A stretch of DNA of 64,000 nucleotides from Nocardiopsis suaedae. Its GTDB lineage: Bacteria > Actinomycetota > Actinomycetes > Streptosporangiales > Streptosporangiaceae. The notes under the pieces are model-generated. The model saw only the letters and a list, made by a program, of their open reading frames with translations. It had not been told where the DNA came from and ran no database searches. The position numbers and the translations under genes were made by a program. This document shows positions 40,910 to 49,238 of this stretch, piece by piece. How positions within the stretch are numbered: the stretch's first letter is position 1; every line of letters begins with the position of its first letter. The DNA is taken from contig NZ_JAQFWP010000002.1 of assembly GCF_027706745.1 (NCBI RefSeq), positions 62,001 to 126,000 of the forward strand, in the 5' to 3' direction.

Positions 40910-41770
40910 TCAACGTCCTCTCATCTCGTCAACGAGTTGAGTCAGGCGATCGTTCGTCTCCTCGGGGGACAGAGCAAGCGAAGCCAGACCCTCGTACTTC
41001 GCTTCGTACCGCCCGACCTCTTCCGGTTCCTCCATGAAGATACCGTCCCGCGAAATATCGATGAAGACGACGGTGGACTGCTCCGCCGCTGCGAAGTCGA
41101 GAAGAGCGAACTGGCCGGTCACGCCGGGGTGGCCGCCGACGCTGTCGGGAACGATGCGCACCTCCGCCGTGCCCTCTTCGTTGAAGAGCATCAGGTGGAG
41201 GAGCTGCTCGCGCATGGTGAGCGCGCCTCCGACGAGCTTGCGGAGGGCCGCCTCGTCGATGATGGCGCTCACGCGGGGTCGGTCAGGGCGATTGAGAAGC
41301 TCCTGCCGTGCCATGCGCGCCTCGACGCGGCGCTTGACCTCGCTCGGCTCGGTGATGCCCCCGGAACGGATCAGGGCCCGTGCGTAGGCGGGTGTTTGCA
41401 GCAGCCCGGGGATGATGAGCGCGCCGAAGAAGCGGATGGCGCACGCCTGCGATTCGAGGTTCACGTATGAGCCGGGGCCCAGGACGTCGTGGTAGCGCAC
41501 CCACCAGCCCTGCTCCTTCGCCTGCTTGGACATGGCGACGAGGGCGGCGACCCGGCCCTCGTCGGTGACCTCGTACAACCCGCACAAGCCTCTGATATCC
41601 GCCTCTTTCAGGCGCTTCCACTGGCTGCGCTCGATGCGGTTCACCTTTGAGCGGTCCCAGCCCAGGGCTTGGGCGACGTCGAGCGTGTCGAGTCCCGCCG
41701 CCTCGCGGAGTCGCTTCAACTCGTTCGACAAGCGGCGATGCCGCACCGTCGGGCCGTGGTCGTCGGTCAC
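40910..41770 (-). CDS. XRE-family regulator with DUF5753-type domain
   Basis: A 286-residue regulator. The N-terminal helix-turn-helix (about residues 9-65) includes LKRLREAAGLDTLDVAQALGWDRSKVNRIE. The C-terminal domain has IPGLLQTPAYARALI and ELLNRPDRP, typical of DUF5753. Two GTG codons compete for the start: the one at 41770 has GGAGGT at usable spacing, while that at 41776 overlaps the ribosome site. It is paired with the DUF397 gene. The site TACCTC-G-GAGGTA on the divergent side may be its operator. Confidence 0.9.
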   Translation of the reverse strand: MTDDHGPTVRHRRLSNELKRLREAAGLDTLDVAQALGWDRSKVNRIERSQWKRLKEADIRGLCGLYEVTDEGRVAALVAMSKQAKEQGWWVRYHDVLGPGSYVNLESQACAIRFFGALIIPGLLQTPAYARALIRSGGITEPSEVKRRVEARMARQELLNRPDRPRVSAIIDEAALRKLVGGALTMREQLLHLMLFNEEGTAEVRIVPDSVGGHPGVTGQFALLDFAAAEQSTVVFIDISRDGIFMEEPEEVGRYEAKYEGLASLALSPEETNDRLTQLVDEMRGR

Positions 41771-41860
41771 ACCCACCTCCGGTCGCTGGTCGTGTCGTGA
41801 TCATACGGGGGCGCTGCGAGACAACTAAGTACCTCAGATTCCTTCAAACTGCTTGCAAAA

Positions 41861-41873
41861 TACCTCGGAGGTA
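41861..41873. promoter_or_regulatory. Palindrome TACCTC-G-GAGGTA, possible XRE operator
   Basis: Perfect 6-bp arms around one base, 68 bp before the ATG of the gene at 41942. AGTACCTCAGA about 30 bp upstream repeats one arm. It lies between the regulator and a small divergent gene, where an XRE operator is expected. Confidence 0.5.
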
Positions 41874-41941
41874 AATCACACTCACGGTGAGAGGTCGACC
41901 AGTTACGAAGGGGTCGGCCCCGCACCTCAGGTGGTGACCTC

Positions 41942-42316
41942 ATGCCCGTATCCGTCTACACCGGCTCGCCGTTCCACCCGCTCTTCGCTCTCGCCAAAGA
42001 GCTCGAAGCGCGCGGCCTCGGCACGGCCGTCGACACCTCCGTCTCCGTCGTCGACGCCTACATCCCCGACCCCGACGGCGGCGACTCCGCCCGGCTCCGC
42101 GGGTGCCCGTTCGCCTTCCAGCGAGCGGTCCTGCGCGCGGACGCCGTCTCCGCCCGTCCCTGGTGGTGGCTCCTCTGGCCCGGTCAGCGCTTCGAGCGCG
42201 AGATCGCCGAGCCCGAGATGACCCGCCTCCTCCCGGTCGAGGAGTACGCCGACCTCGCCCGTCGGATCGAGTCCATCCTCGCGGCGGCCCCCGCTGCACC
42301 CGCACGGCGCCGGTAG
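41942..42316 (+). CDS. Hypothetical protein divergent from the XRE regulator
   Basis: A 124-residue soluble protein starting MPVSVYTGSPFHPLFALAKELEARGLG, then VDAYIPDPDGGDSARLRGCPF and PWWWLLWPGQRFEREIAEPEM. The aromatic cluster and clean codon usage indicate a real gene. I recognise no family. It is probably controlled by the XRE protein through the palindrome at 41861-41873, making it a candidate effector of that module. The ATG at 41942 has GGTGGTGACC upstream. Confidence 0.65.
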   Translation: MPVSVYTGSPFHPLFALAKELEARGLGTAVDTSVSVVDAYIPDPDGGDSARLRGCPFAFQRAVLRADAVSARPWWWLLWPGQRFEREIAEPEMTRLLPVEEYADLARRIESILAAAPAAPARRR

Positions 42317-42455
42317 CCGCCCTCGACGCGCTCCGCCCGGACGGAGGGGGCCGGGCGGAGCGCCCTACACGGCCACAACACGGCCACATCCACCAGCCCC
42401 TCACCGACTCTTCGACGCCCTGGCCCACGTGGCCCATCGCCCGCTGCTCAGGCTC

Positions 42456-42542
42456 GCGTCACTCCCCGGCCGCGTCAGTCCCTGATCCGTGTCGCTCCCT
42501 GGCCGTGCCACTCCCCGGCCCGGCCCGCGTCGTTCCCCGGCC
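42456..42542. repeat. Degenerate ~16-bp tandem array
   Basis: Five imperfect units of GCGTCACTCCCCGGCC (42456, 42472, 42489, 42505 and 42527) separated by 0-6 bp. It lies in the 336-bp gene-free stretch 42317-42652, where I see no other feature. Confidence 0.55.
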
Positions 42543-42652
42543 CTCTCCGCCCACTCCCGGCGGCAGCGGCACGCCTCCTCGCGCCGACGGCCTTCCCGCG
42601 TCGGCACCTGTACTCCCGACCGCTCTACACCGAGCTCCTCCCGGAGAACCTC

Positions 42653-43345
42653 ATGATCAACGAGCACCCGGCCACGCCCGCCGACCTCCCCTCCCCGCCC
42701 GCTCCCGCGACGACCCCACCGCCGGCCGTCGCCAGCCGCGTCCGCCTGGTCCTCTCCCGACGACACGGGCAGCGCTTCAGCCACGCCCGGTCGGCGCCAC
42801 CACCAGGCACGCCCTCACCCCAGGCCCGGCCCGACGGCCCGCCCCTGCTCCGCTCGCCCCACGCCCGCGCGAGCCACGACGTCCCGGAGGCCGAACTCCC
42901 GCCGTGGCTCCTCGAAACCGCCCGCCAGCTCAACCCGGATGCCCGCGCCACCGCCCCGACCGTCGGCGACGTCCGCACGGCCCACGCCGACAGACGAGCC
43001 CGCAGAGCCGAGTCCGGCGCCCTGGACCTGCGCCACCTCCCGCCCCTCCCGTCCCCGGGGCCGACCGCGCGGCCTGAACAGCCCGCGCCGCCCCCACCAC
43101 CCACGTCCCCCGAGCGATCTCGTCCGCCCGGCACTTCGCGCCCACCCGGCCGCCCCCGCCCAGTCGGCCCACCACCAGGCCGCACCGCGAAGGCGGCCCG
43201 TCGCCGTCGGCGCGATCCCGCCCCCTACCCGCCCTACCGCACCAGCGGCGAATGGATGCTCGTCACCGCCTGGGAGGCCCTGCCCTACTCCTGCTCGGTC
43301 GCCGCCGTCGTCCTCCTCGCCCGCCTCCTCGGCCTCTTCGGCTGA
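42653..43345 (+). CDS. Proline-rich protein with C-terminal membrane helix
   Basis: A 230-residue frame with a Pro/Ala/Arg-rich body, an internal motif ELPPWLLETARQLNPDAR followed by TVGDVRTAHADRR, a Pro-rich spacer and a final hydrophobic helix (SCSVAAVVLLARLLGLFG). The helix and the motif argue for a real gene, but the composition is close to random GC-rich sequence and an antisense frame (42815-43429) is also open. The identity is unknown. Confidence 0.45.
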   Translation: MINEHPATPADLPSPPAPATTPPPAVASRVRLVLSRRHGQRFSHARSAPPPGTPSPQARPDGPPLLRSPHARASHDVPEAELPPWLLETARQLNPDARATAPTVGDVRTAHADRRARRAESGALDLRHLPPLPSPGPTARPEQPAPPPPPTSPERSRPPGTSRPPGRPRPVGPPPGRTAKAARRRRRDPAPYPPYRTSGEWMLVTAWEALPYSCSVAAVVLLARLLGLFG

Positions 43346-43442
43346 GGCGTGCTCCGTTGTCCACGGCTCCGCTCCCCGAAGGACCAGGTAATGGCCTACC
43401 ATTATTAGAAGCGCTCTTACGCAGTTCACCTGCGCAAAGAGT

Positions 43443-43466
43443 CGTCTGACGCCACCGCATCAGACG
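43443..43466. promoter_or_regulatory. Inverted repeat before the RloA-like gene
   Basis: CGTCTGA (43443-43449) pairs with TCAGACG (43460-43466), 20 bp before the RloA start codon. It could be an operator or a translation-control hairpin. An AT-richer stretch at 43393-43415 just upstream may be the promoter. Confidence 0.4.
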
Positions 43467-43485
43467 TCAAATGAGGAGGCCGGGC

Positions 43486-44817
43486 ATGCTGCTCCGATTC
43501 CGGACCGCCAACCACCGCTCGATCCGTGACGAGCAGACGCTGTCCCTCGTCGGAACCGAGTTCAACGAAGGGACGGCCAGGCCGACGCCCCTCCGATCGA
43601 AGGGCAGGGCGGTCAGCGCGCTTCCGGTCGTGGGCCTATTCGGAGCCAACGCCTCAGGCAAGTCGAACGTGATCCATGCTCTTGCCTTCATGCAGCATGC
43701 AGTGACGAGCTCATTCGCGGACTGGGCGCGGCATCCTGGCAGGGTCCTCCGTCAGCCGTTCAAGCTCGACCGCGAATCGCGAGAGGAGACGTCCCTCTTC
43801 GAGGTGGACCTGCTCCTCGGTGAACCCGGAACCAGGTACACCTACGGCTTCGAGGTCTCCGACGAGCGCATTGAGGCGGAGTGGTTGCACGTCTACCCGC
43901 ACGGCAAGCGCAGCGTGTGGTTCGACCGGGACGCCGAGCGTGCGGAAGAGGGCGGCGACGAGTACGTCTTTCGCGGGGCTGGCTTCAAAGGCAAGCGCGA
44001 TGCGATCGTGGACATGACTCGCCCTAACGCCCTGTTCCTCTCGACTGGCGCCGCGCTGAACGATCCCCAGCTCAGCCCCCTGCTCCGCTGGTTCACAGAC
44101 AGCCTCACAGACAGTCTCGGAGAGGCGGGTTCAAGGCGCCAGAACCTCATGGGAGATGGACTTACGTCGCGGATGCTGGCCGCTGCAGGGGAATCCCGAC
44201 GCGAGGAGATCGAACGCCTCCTCGCCGTCGCCGACCTCGGCATCTCCGGGGTCACGCTGGAGCCTTGGTACCTCACCCCCCTCACGGGGGAGGAAGGCGA
44301 GGTGCAGCGCGTGGCCGAGGGACTGGCGCGGGTCAGATTCCAACACAGGGGGGCTGATGGAGACGTGTCACTGGACTTCATCACCGAGGAGTCGCAGGGC
44401 ACGCACACCTGGTTCGACGTCCTCGGGCCGATGCTCCAGGCGTTGGACGATGGGAGTGTGCTTCTGGTCGACGAACTCGACTCCAGCCTGCACCCGTCGC
44501 TTGCCGCCGAGGTCGTCCGCATCTTCCAGGACCAGGACTCCAACCCTCATGGTGCGCAGCTCATCTTCACCACGCACGACGTGTCGCTCCTGGGCAGTGC
44601 CGTGGTCGACCGTCCCCTCGACCGTGACCAGGTGTGGATCACCCGGAAGAAGCAGGACGGCGCCACCGAGCTCTACCCGGTCACCGACGCGAAGCCGCGT
44701 AAGGAGGAGAGCCTTGAGCGCGGCTACCTGCGGGGGAGGTACGGGGGCGTGCCCCGGCTGACGCCCGGCGAGATCGCGCGGGACATCGCGCAGTCGGGGA
44801 TGAGGCCGAGCGCGTGA
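43486..44817 (+). CDS. RloA-like AAA-family defence ATPase
   Basis: A 443-residue ATPase of the AAA_15/AAA_21 group. It begins LLRFRTANHRSIRDEQTLSL, the usual SMC/ABC-like opening strand. Walker A is GLFGANASGKSNVIHAL (K59), Walker B VLLVDELDSSLHP, and the H-loop TTHDVSLL. These ATPases pair with a small nuclease-like partner in anti-phage modules (RloAB and relatives). The ATG at 43486 follows AGGAGG. The GTG of the partner gene overlaps its stop by 4 nt. Confidence 0.88.
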   Translation: MLLRFRTANHRSIRDEQTLSLVGTEFNEGTARPTPLRSKGRAVSALPVVGLFGANASGKSNVIHALAFMQHAVTSSFADWARHPGRVLRQPFKLDRESREETSLFEVDLLLGEPGTRYTYGFEVSDERIEAEWLHVYPHGKRSVWFDRDAERAEEGGDEYVFRGAGFKGKRDAIVDMTRPNALFLSTGAALNDPQLSPLLRWFTDSLTDSLGEAGSRRQNLMGDGLTSRMLAAAGESRREEIERLLAVADLGISGVTLEPWYLTPLTGEEGEVQRVAEGLARVRFQHRGADGDVSLDFITEESQGTHTWFDVLGPMLQALDDGSVLLVDELDSSLHPSLAAEVVRIFQDQDSNPHGAQLIFTTHDVSLLGSAVVDRPLDRDQVWITRKKQDGATELYPVTDAKPRKEESLERGYLRGRYGGVPRLTPGEIARDIAQSGMRPSA

Positions 44818-45617
44818 GCAAGCGGGACAAGCGGCGCCGCCGACGCAGTTTGATCGACGACGAGGCTCCCCTCGAGCGCCCGGCGCGGTCCAGGGAGCGG
44901 CAGGTCCGGGTGCTCTTCGTCGCCGTCGAAGGGGCGGCGACCGAGCCGGACTACCTCATCCACCTCAACCACGAGTTCGGCGACGGTGGTGAAGGGGGCG
45001 ACGCTCGTCATCCCTTCCAGATCCACCCCATCAGCGACAGGAACGGCCTGCTGCCGAAGCAGGCCGTGGCCAAGGCTGCCGAGAAGGCCCGTGAGGGGGA
45101 GGAGGCGTGGGTCCTCTTCGATAGAGACGGTGCCGACCGGGACGGCGACATCCGGGAGGCGCTGGCCGCGGCCGCCGATGTGCAGGTCGACGTCTGCCTC
45201 TCCCACCCCTCGTTCGACCTGTGGTTGCTCCTGCACTTCCAGCCCTTCTCAGGGGCGCAGAGCGGCAGAAGCAGGAACGTCGTGGACAAGCTGCGCGCGG
45301 CCGGAGGAGCCGAAGCCTTCAAGGACTACGATAAGCGGAACGACAAGGGCATCAAGGGCCGGAGGAGAGACGCCCTGCGCGGCCGGGAAACCGCCGCCGT
45401 GGCCAATGCCCGCGCGCTTGTGAGCGCCTGCGAGCACGGCGGCTGCAAAGCCGGGAAGGCGCATACCGGCCAGATCGACCGTCGGCCATCCGGCGAGTCG
45501 CCGACGAAGCCGGGGCAGTGGTCCGCGCGCTCCGGGCATGCGCCTGAGTGCGACCCGATCAAGCGTGACCCGTCGACGGACGTCTGGAGGCTTCTGGTCT
45601 CGCTCGGCATCGTGTGA
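44814..45617 (+). CDS. RloB-family protein
   Basis: A 267-residue protein with a basic N-terminus (SKRDKRRRRRSL), then VLFVAVEGAATEPDYLIHLN, WVLFDRDGADRDG and CLSHPSFDLWLLLHFQPF. These are the three hallmark blocks of the RloB family, whose acidic residues (Glu in VEG, DxD in the second block) recall a Toprim-like nuclease core. The C-terminus carries a Cys/His-rich region (CEHGGC, later HAPEC) not usually noted. Translation is coupled to RloA. Together they would form an abortive-infection type defence pair, guarding against phage by an unknown trigger. Confidence 0.85.
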   Translation: MSKRDKRRRRRSLIDDEAPLERPARSRERQVRVLFVAVEGAATEPDYLIHLNHEFGDGGEGGDARHPFQIHPISDRNGLLPKQAVAKAAEKAREGEEAWVLFDRDGADRDGDIREALAAAADVQVDVCLSHPSFDLWLLLHFQPFSGAQSGRSRNVVDKLRAAGGAEAFKDYDKRNDKGIKGRRRDALRGRETAAVANARALVSACEHGGCKAGKAHTGQIDRRPSGESPTKPGQWSARSGHAPECDPIKRDPSTDVWRLLVSLGIV

Positions 45618-45797
45618 TCGGCAATCGTGTGATCGGCACCGGGCACGGAAGAACCGCGCCCCGTCTGTCACATCCGTGGCGCGGCATCCGTCAGTGAAGC
45701 GGACCCGGGCGGATGCCCGAGGGAACGGTGTCATGTCTGGCCCTCGGACCGTGCGGCCCGACTCGGCGACGGACGACGAACCGGAGAAGAGCAGACC

Positions 45798-46364
45798 ATG
45801 ACCTTTCCCGCCCCCGACTACCCCGACGTCCTCCACGACAGCGACACGTGGGAGGTCAACGCGACCTTCCGGCCGGCCGACACTCCTCCGGACCTCACGA
45901 CGCCCGGCGGCGGCGAGTTCCACTTCCTCTCCACCCGGCTGAGCACCGACGGCCTCTTCGGCCTCTACCAGAACCGGATGGGGCCCGCGATCGGCGGGAC
46001 CAAGCCTCACTTCCACAAGACGATGTCGGAGGCGTTCTACGTCCTCTCCGGGGAGATCCACGTCTTCGACGGGGAGCGATGGATGGATGCGGCCAAGGGC
46101 GACTACCCCTACATCCCGCCCGGCGGCATGCACTCGTTCGGCAACATCTCCGGCGAGCTCGCCGAGTTCCTGATGCTGTTCGCCCCAGGGGCGGCGCGGG
46201 AGGAGTACTTCGAGAAGCTCGGCGAGATCGGGAGCATGAGCGACGAAGAGCGCCGCCGGTTCCTCATCCGCCACGACAGCTGGTTCCCCGAGATGCCCGA
46301 GGGGCCCGGCAGGGACTCGTGGGAGAAGCGGGCCTCTCTGAGGAACTCCTTCAAGACCCGCTGA
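45798..46364 (+). CDS. Cupin-domain protein
   Basis: A 188-residue single-cupin protein. Motif 1 is KPHFHKTMSEAFYVLSGE, giving two metal-binding histidines and a glutamate, and motif 2 is GDYPYIPPGGMHSFGN with the third histidine. It could be a small dioxygenase, isomerase or sensor acting on an unknown metabolite. The ATG at 45798 follows GAAGAG. It stands alone, with a strong hairpin 13 bp after the stop codon. Confidence 0.87.
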   Translation: MTFPAPDYPDVLHDSDTWEVNATFRPADTPPDLTTPGGGEFHFLSTRLSTDGLFGLYQNRMGPAIGGTKPHFHKTMSEAFYVLSGEIHVFDGERWMDAAKGDYPYIPPGGMHSFGNISGELAEFLMLFAPGAAREEYFEKLGEIGSMSDEERRRFLIRHDSWFPEMPEGPGRDSWEKRASLRNSFKTR

Positions 46365-46377
46365 GCCGCTGAACGGA

Positions 46378-46403
46378 CGGGGACCGGGAGGCGCCGGTCC
46401 CCG
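46378..46403. terminator. Terminator of the cupin gene
   Basis: CGGGGACCGG (46378-46387) pairs perfectly with CCGGTCCCCG (46394-46403) over a 6-base loop. Confidence 0.68.
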
Positions 46404-46437
46404 TGGGGCGGGGCGCCTTTCGTGCGCAGCACTGCGA

Positions 46438-46479
46438 CCCGGGCGGGCTCCTCGGCGGGGACGGAGGAGCCCACCCGGG
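46438..46479. terminator. Terminator of the small membrane protein gene
   Basis: CCCGGGCGGGCTCCTC (46438-46453) pairs with GAGGAGCCCACCCGGG (46464-46479), 15 of 16 bases, four bases beyond the minus-strand stop at 46484. With the cupin terminator it makes a back-to-back pair. Confidence 0.68.
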
Positions 46480-46483
46480 TCCT

Positions 46484-46870
46484 TCAGCTCTGCCGCCGGC
46501 GCATCAGGAAGAAGATGCCGACGGCGGCGAGCCAGACGGTGACGCTGGCGGTGGCCACTACGGCGACGGGTGCTTTCGCGAGAACGAGAAGGATGCCGAT
46601 CCCCGCCGGTGGAATCGCGGTGGCCACCATGGCGACGAGCGTGGCCCCGGCCGCCTCCATGGGTGAGCCGGGGCCTGCCTCCCCTGAGATCGCTCCCCGC
46701 GCCGGTCCGACGCCGGCCTCCATCGAGAAGCGGCAGGGGGTCCTGTCGAAGACGACATCGGCGCGAGTGTTGGGGGAGTCGTCCGCGAGGACCCGTTCCT
46801 CGACCCCGTCGGCCGGTTCCGCCGTGGCCTCGTCCGTGTGCTGCGGAGACTGCCCCCGGGGTTCACCCAT
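46484..46870 (-). CDS. Small two-helix membrane protein
   Basis: A 128-residue protein with an acidic, disordered N-terminus (GQSPQHTDEATAEPADGVEER) and two C-terminal membrane helices (about residues 66-88 and 98-122) ending in MRRRQS. The ATG at 46870 follows GGAGGTCATC; longer upstream frames are rejected. I recognise no family. Confidence 0.6.
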   Translation of the reverse strand: MGEPRGQSPQHTDEATAEPADGVEERVLADDSPNTRADVVFDRTPCRFSMEAGVGPARGAISGEAGPGSPMEAAGATLVAMVATAIPPAGIGILLVLAKAPVAVVATASVTVWLAAVGIFFLMRRRQS

Positions 46871-47646
46871 AGGCGATGACCTCCAGAACCTGGTGGTGAG
46901 TATCAAGTTGTCAACGCGCCTCGGGCGGCTCCGCTGTCGCTCGGTGCTGCTCGGGCGCACATGACGCATCAGCGCCGGGTATCCACAGCCATCACGATAG
47001 CAGAAGATATACGTCTAACAAGCTTATGATGGATGCAGCTCTGATGGCCCAGTGATGGGGAGAGGGGTATTCGGAGATGGAGCAGCATCGGGATACACAA
47101 GGGGTATCGGCGATGAACCGCACGAAAGCACGCATGAAGCCGCAAAACGGTCGCGGGGTTCGAAGGGGCGTTCAGGTGCGGTGTCGGCGGACTTCATCTC
47201 AGGTGAGGCAGGCGGGTGGGTGTGCCCTCGGGGTCTCGCGAGTCGCTGCCGCTCGTCGGTCGCGTGGTGCGCCCGGCGCCCCCGGCGCCCCCGGCGCCTA
47301 AGGGCGTCATGCGATGCCGCGCGCCGTCCCTATGGTCTTGACAACGTACCGCCGATGATGCATCTTTAGTGAGTACGATTGATGCGTAAGGGGGAGGCGG
47401 CCGAATGGATGGATTCATTCCAACAACCGGCCCTCCGGGGGGCACGCGTGAGCGCTCGCACCCCCTCCCCTCTCACCATGCATCCGGTCCTGCCCGTCAA
47501 CGCCGGCCGCGCGCTCGTGCGCGCCCCGTCGCGTCGGTGTTACCGGTGCCGCACGCTCGGCCGAACCCCTCCCGTTCTCCAACGGCGCCTGAGCCCTGTG
47601 CATCGTCGCCGTGCCCGAACGGGCCGATCAAGATTGAGGTCGCGTG
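46871..47646. other. 776-bp region without a supported gene
   Basis: The stretch is AT-richer near 46985-47035 (GAAGATATACGTCTAACAAG). It contains a short run of CCCGGCGCC units near 47276-47298 and a TTGACA (47338-47343) that could be a -35 box without a convincing -10. Open frames have poor starts and random composition. It may hold decayed sequence or regulatory DNA for the RHH gene. Confidence 0.4.
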
Positions 47647-47940
47647 ATGCCGCCCAACATCTCAAGTGCCGAATCGACAGACCTGTCCGGACAGCAGCAG
47701 AACCGTGGTGGGGGATCCCGGCGTTCCGGCTCCGGTTCCGCCCGTGTGACGGTCAACCTGACGTCCCGAACGACCCAGGCCCTCGACGCCACCGTCGCCG
47801 CCACGGGGGACACCCAGACCGACGTCATCAACCGCGCCATCCAGGTGTACGCCTACCTGGAGCAGGCGATGGCCCGTGGCGAGCTGATCTACCTCGAAGA
47901 CCCCGAAAAGCAGATGCGTGAGCGCCTGCGCTTCTTCTGA
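47647..47940 (+). CDS. Ribbon-helix-helix DNA-binding protein
   Basis: A 97-residue protein with a disordered start (about 1-30), then ARVTVNLTSRTTQALDATVAATG and TQTDVINRAIQVYAYLEQAM, the ribbon and two helices of an RHH fold, and a C-terminal acidic tail ending MRERLRFF. No toxin gene follows, so it may be a solitary transcriptional regulator or an orphan antitoxin-like protein. The ATG at 47647 (or the adjacent GTG) has GAGGTCG upstream. Confidence 0.78.
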   Translation: MPPNISSAESTDLSGQQQNRGGGSRRSGSGSARVTVNLTSRTTQALDATVAATGDTQTDVINRAIQVYAYLEQAMARGELIYLEDPEKQMRERLRFF

Positions 47941-48476
47941 GCTTCTTCTGGGCGCGGCCGGAACCGCGGTGGAAGGCGATCCTCCGAACCTCCGAACATT
48001 TTCAGCGGTGGTGAGCGTGTCGGGTATCCACAACATCTGATGCCCACTGAGGCGGAAATGCCATTCCCGTGAATCCGCGCACGGATCCTCGCCGAAAGGG
48101 GCGGAGGGACGCGTCGGCGGACCGATCGGGCGATGGTCCGGAGGAACACGTGCGGCCTTGGGGATGAACTTCTCCCAAGGCCGCACGCGCACTCGACTGG
48201 GGGCCGAGGGCGGTGGATGCGCGCCGTGCGACCCGGCTCAGGGAGGGGCGGGAGGGGGCCGCAGGTGGGCCGCCGCCCTCCCATGTCCCTCCGATGTGCA
48301 GCCGTGTCGGCCGCGCCGCGCGGGGGAGAGCGGGATGGGGCTGCTCCAACGGTTCCGCATGGCGGCCGCGCTCTGGCGAGCCGTCCTGCGCTCCGAGGCG
48401 ACGGTCCGGGGTGCCGTGCTGTACGTCGGGCTGTGCGGGCTCGCAGCGCCGTCTTCTCGTAAGGCTCGGACAGGGG
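47941..48476. other. Convergent intergenic region
   Basis: This 536-bp gap between the RHH gene and the winged-helix regulator contains a strong hairpin at 48149-48187. An ATG at 48335 with GGGGGAGAG upstream opens a 72-codon frame that runs into the antisense of the next gene; it may be a truncated remnant. Confidence 0.4.
48149..48187. terminator. Hairpin terminator
   Basis: CGTGCGGCCTTGGG (48149-48162) pairs perfectly with CCCAAGGCCGCACG (48174-48187) across an 11-base loop, between convergent genes. Confidence 0.65.
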
Positions 48477-49088
48477 CTAGCGTCCTTCGGAGCCGCCCTC
48501 GCCCTCGCCGTCTTCCGTTTGCGCCGGAGCGGGGTAGCCCAGGAAGTGCGTGAGGATGACGCGGGCCTCCGGCGGGGCCTCTTCCGGAGGCCGCTGGTAC
48601 CGCTTGAGCAGGCCGATGTACTCCTCGAAGAACTGGGTCAGCTCCTCCGGGGTCACCGTGATCGATCCCCGTGAGAAGGGGAAGGCGTCGGCCCAAGGGT
48701 CGGAGGGGTCCATGGCCCGCGCCGCCTCCTGGTAGGCGGCGATGTCGCGGGAGAGCGTGTATCCCGTCATCTCGTCCATGACCGCCCGGGTGGCCGGGTC
48801 CTGCTCGCTGCGCAGCGGGAACCGGAGGTCCTGGCGGGAGGCGCCCCACCACCGCTCCCGCCCGTGGGCCCCCTCGACGGAGACCTCCTCCACGAAGCCG
48901 TGGCGCGCGAGCTCGCGCAGGTGGTAGCTGGTCGCCCCCGTGTTCATGTCGAGGGCGCGCGCCAGCATGGCCGAGGTCGCGGGGCCCTGCTCCGTCAGGT
49001 GCTGGATGATGTGCTGGCGCCTGGGGTGGGCGAAGGCCTTCAGGGCCGCGAGGTCGGTGATCGTCCGCGGCGCCGACTCGTCATCCAT
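48477..49088 (-). CDS. ArsR-like winged-helix regulator
   Basis: A 203-residue regulator with an N-terminal winged helix (about residues 10-90): LKAFAHPRRQHIIQHLTEQG, then SAMLARALDMNTGATSYHLRELARHGFVEE. The C-terminal half is acidic and unassigned. It is divergent from a membrane-linked hydrolase gene. The gap between them has three GTGCACA/TTGCACAA-type sites, suggesting it represses that gene and itself. The ATG at 49088 is chosen because the frame upstream is antisense to the hydrolase. Confidence 0.86.
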   Translation of the reverse strand: MDDESAPRTITDLAALKAFAHPRRQHIIQHLTEQGPATSAMLARALDMNTGATSYHLRELARHGFVEEVSVEGAHGRERWWGASRQDLRFPLRSEQDPATRAVMDEMTGYTLSRDIAAYQEAARAMDPSDPWADAFPFSRGSITVTPEELTQFFEEYIGLLKRYQRPPEEAPPEARVILTHFLGYPAPAQTEDGEGEGGSEGR

Positions 49089-49102
49089 GCGGCCACCGTA
49101 GT

Positions 49103-49178
49103 TGTGCACAGATGTCTTTGCAATCCATGGCCTGCGGGGACTGTCGACCGACACGTGTGCACAATTTCCCTTGCACAA
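49103..49178. promoter_or_regulatory. Cluster of TGTGCACA-type sites
   Basis: TGTGCACA occurs at 49103-49110 and 49156-49163, and the related TTGCACAA at 49171-49178, within the 150-bp divergent region. They are candidate operators for the winged-helix regulator. Confidence 0.5.
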
Positions 49179-49238
49179 GTTTCTGTGTACATGTACCACT
49201 GGAGGTGGAAGCCCCCCCACAGCCGAAGGGCCCGTCCG

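Noticed and set aside
42456-42542. CRISPR-like array
   Set aside because: Units are short, degenerate and nearly contiguous, without unique spacers or cas genes.
42815-43429. Minus-strand frame opposite the proline-rich gene
   Set aside because: It is Gly/Arg-rich and lacks a membrane helix or motif. The plus-strand frame has the better case, although still weak.
47052-47369. 105-codon frame in the 46.9-47.6 kb gap
   Set aside because: Composition looks random, the start is weak and no motif is visible.
48335-48553. 72-codon plus-strand frame with a fair ribosome site
   Set aside because: Its second half lies antisense to the winged-helix regulator gene and loses any sensible composition. 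It could be a gene remnant but is not supported as a CDS.
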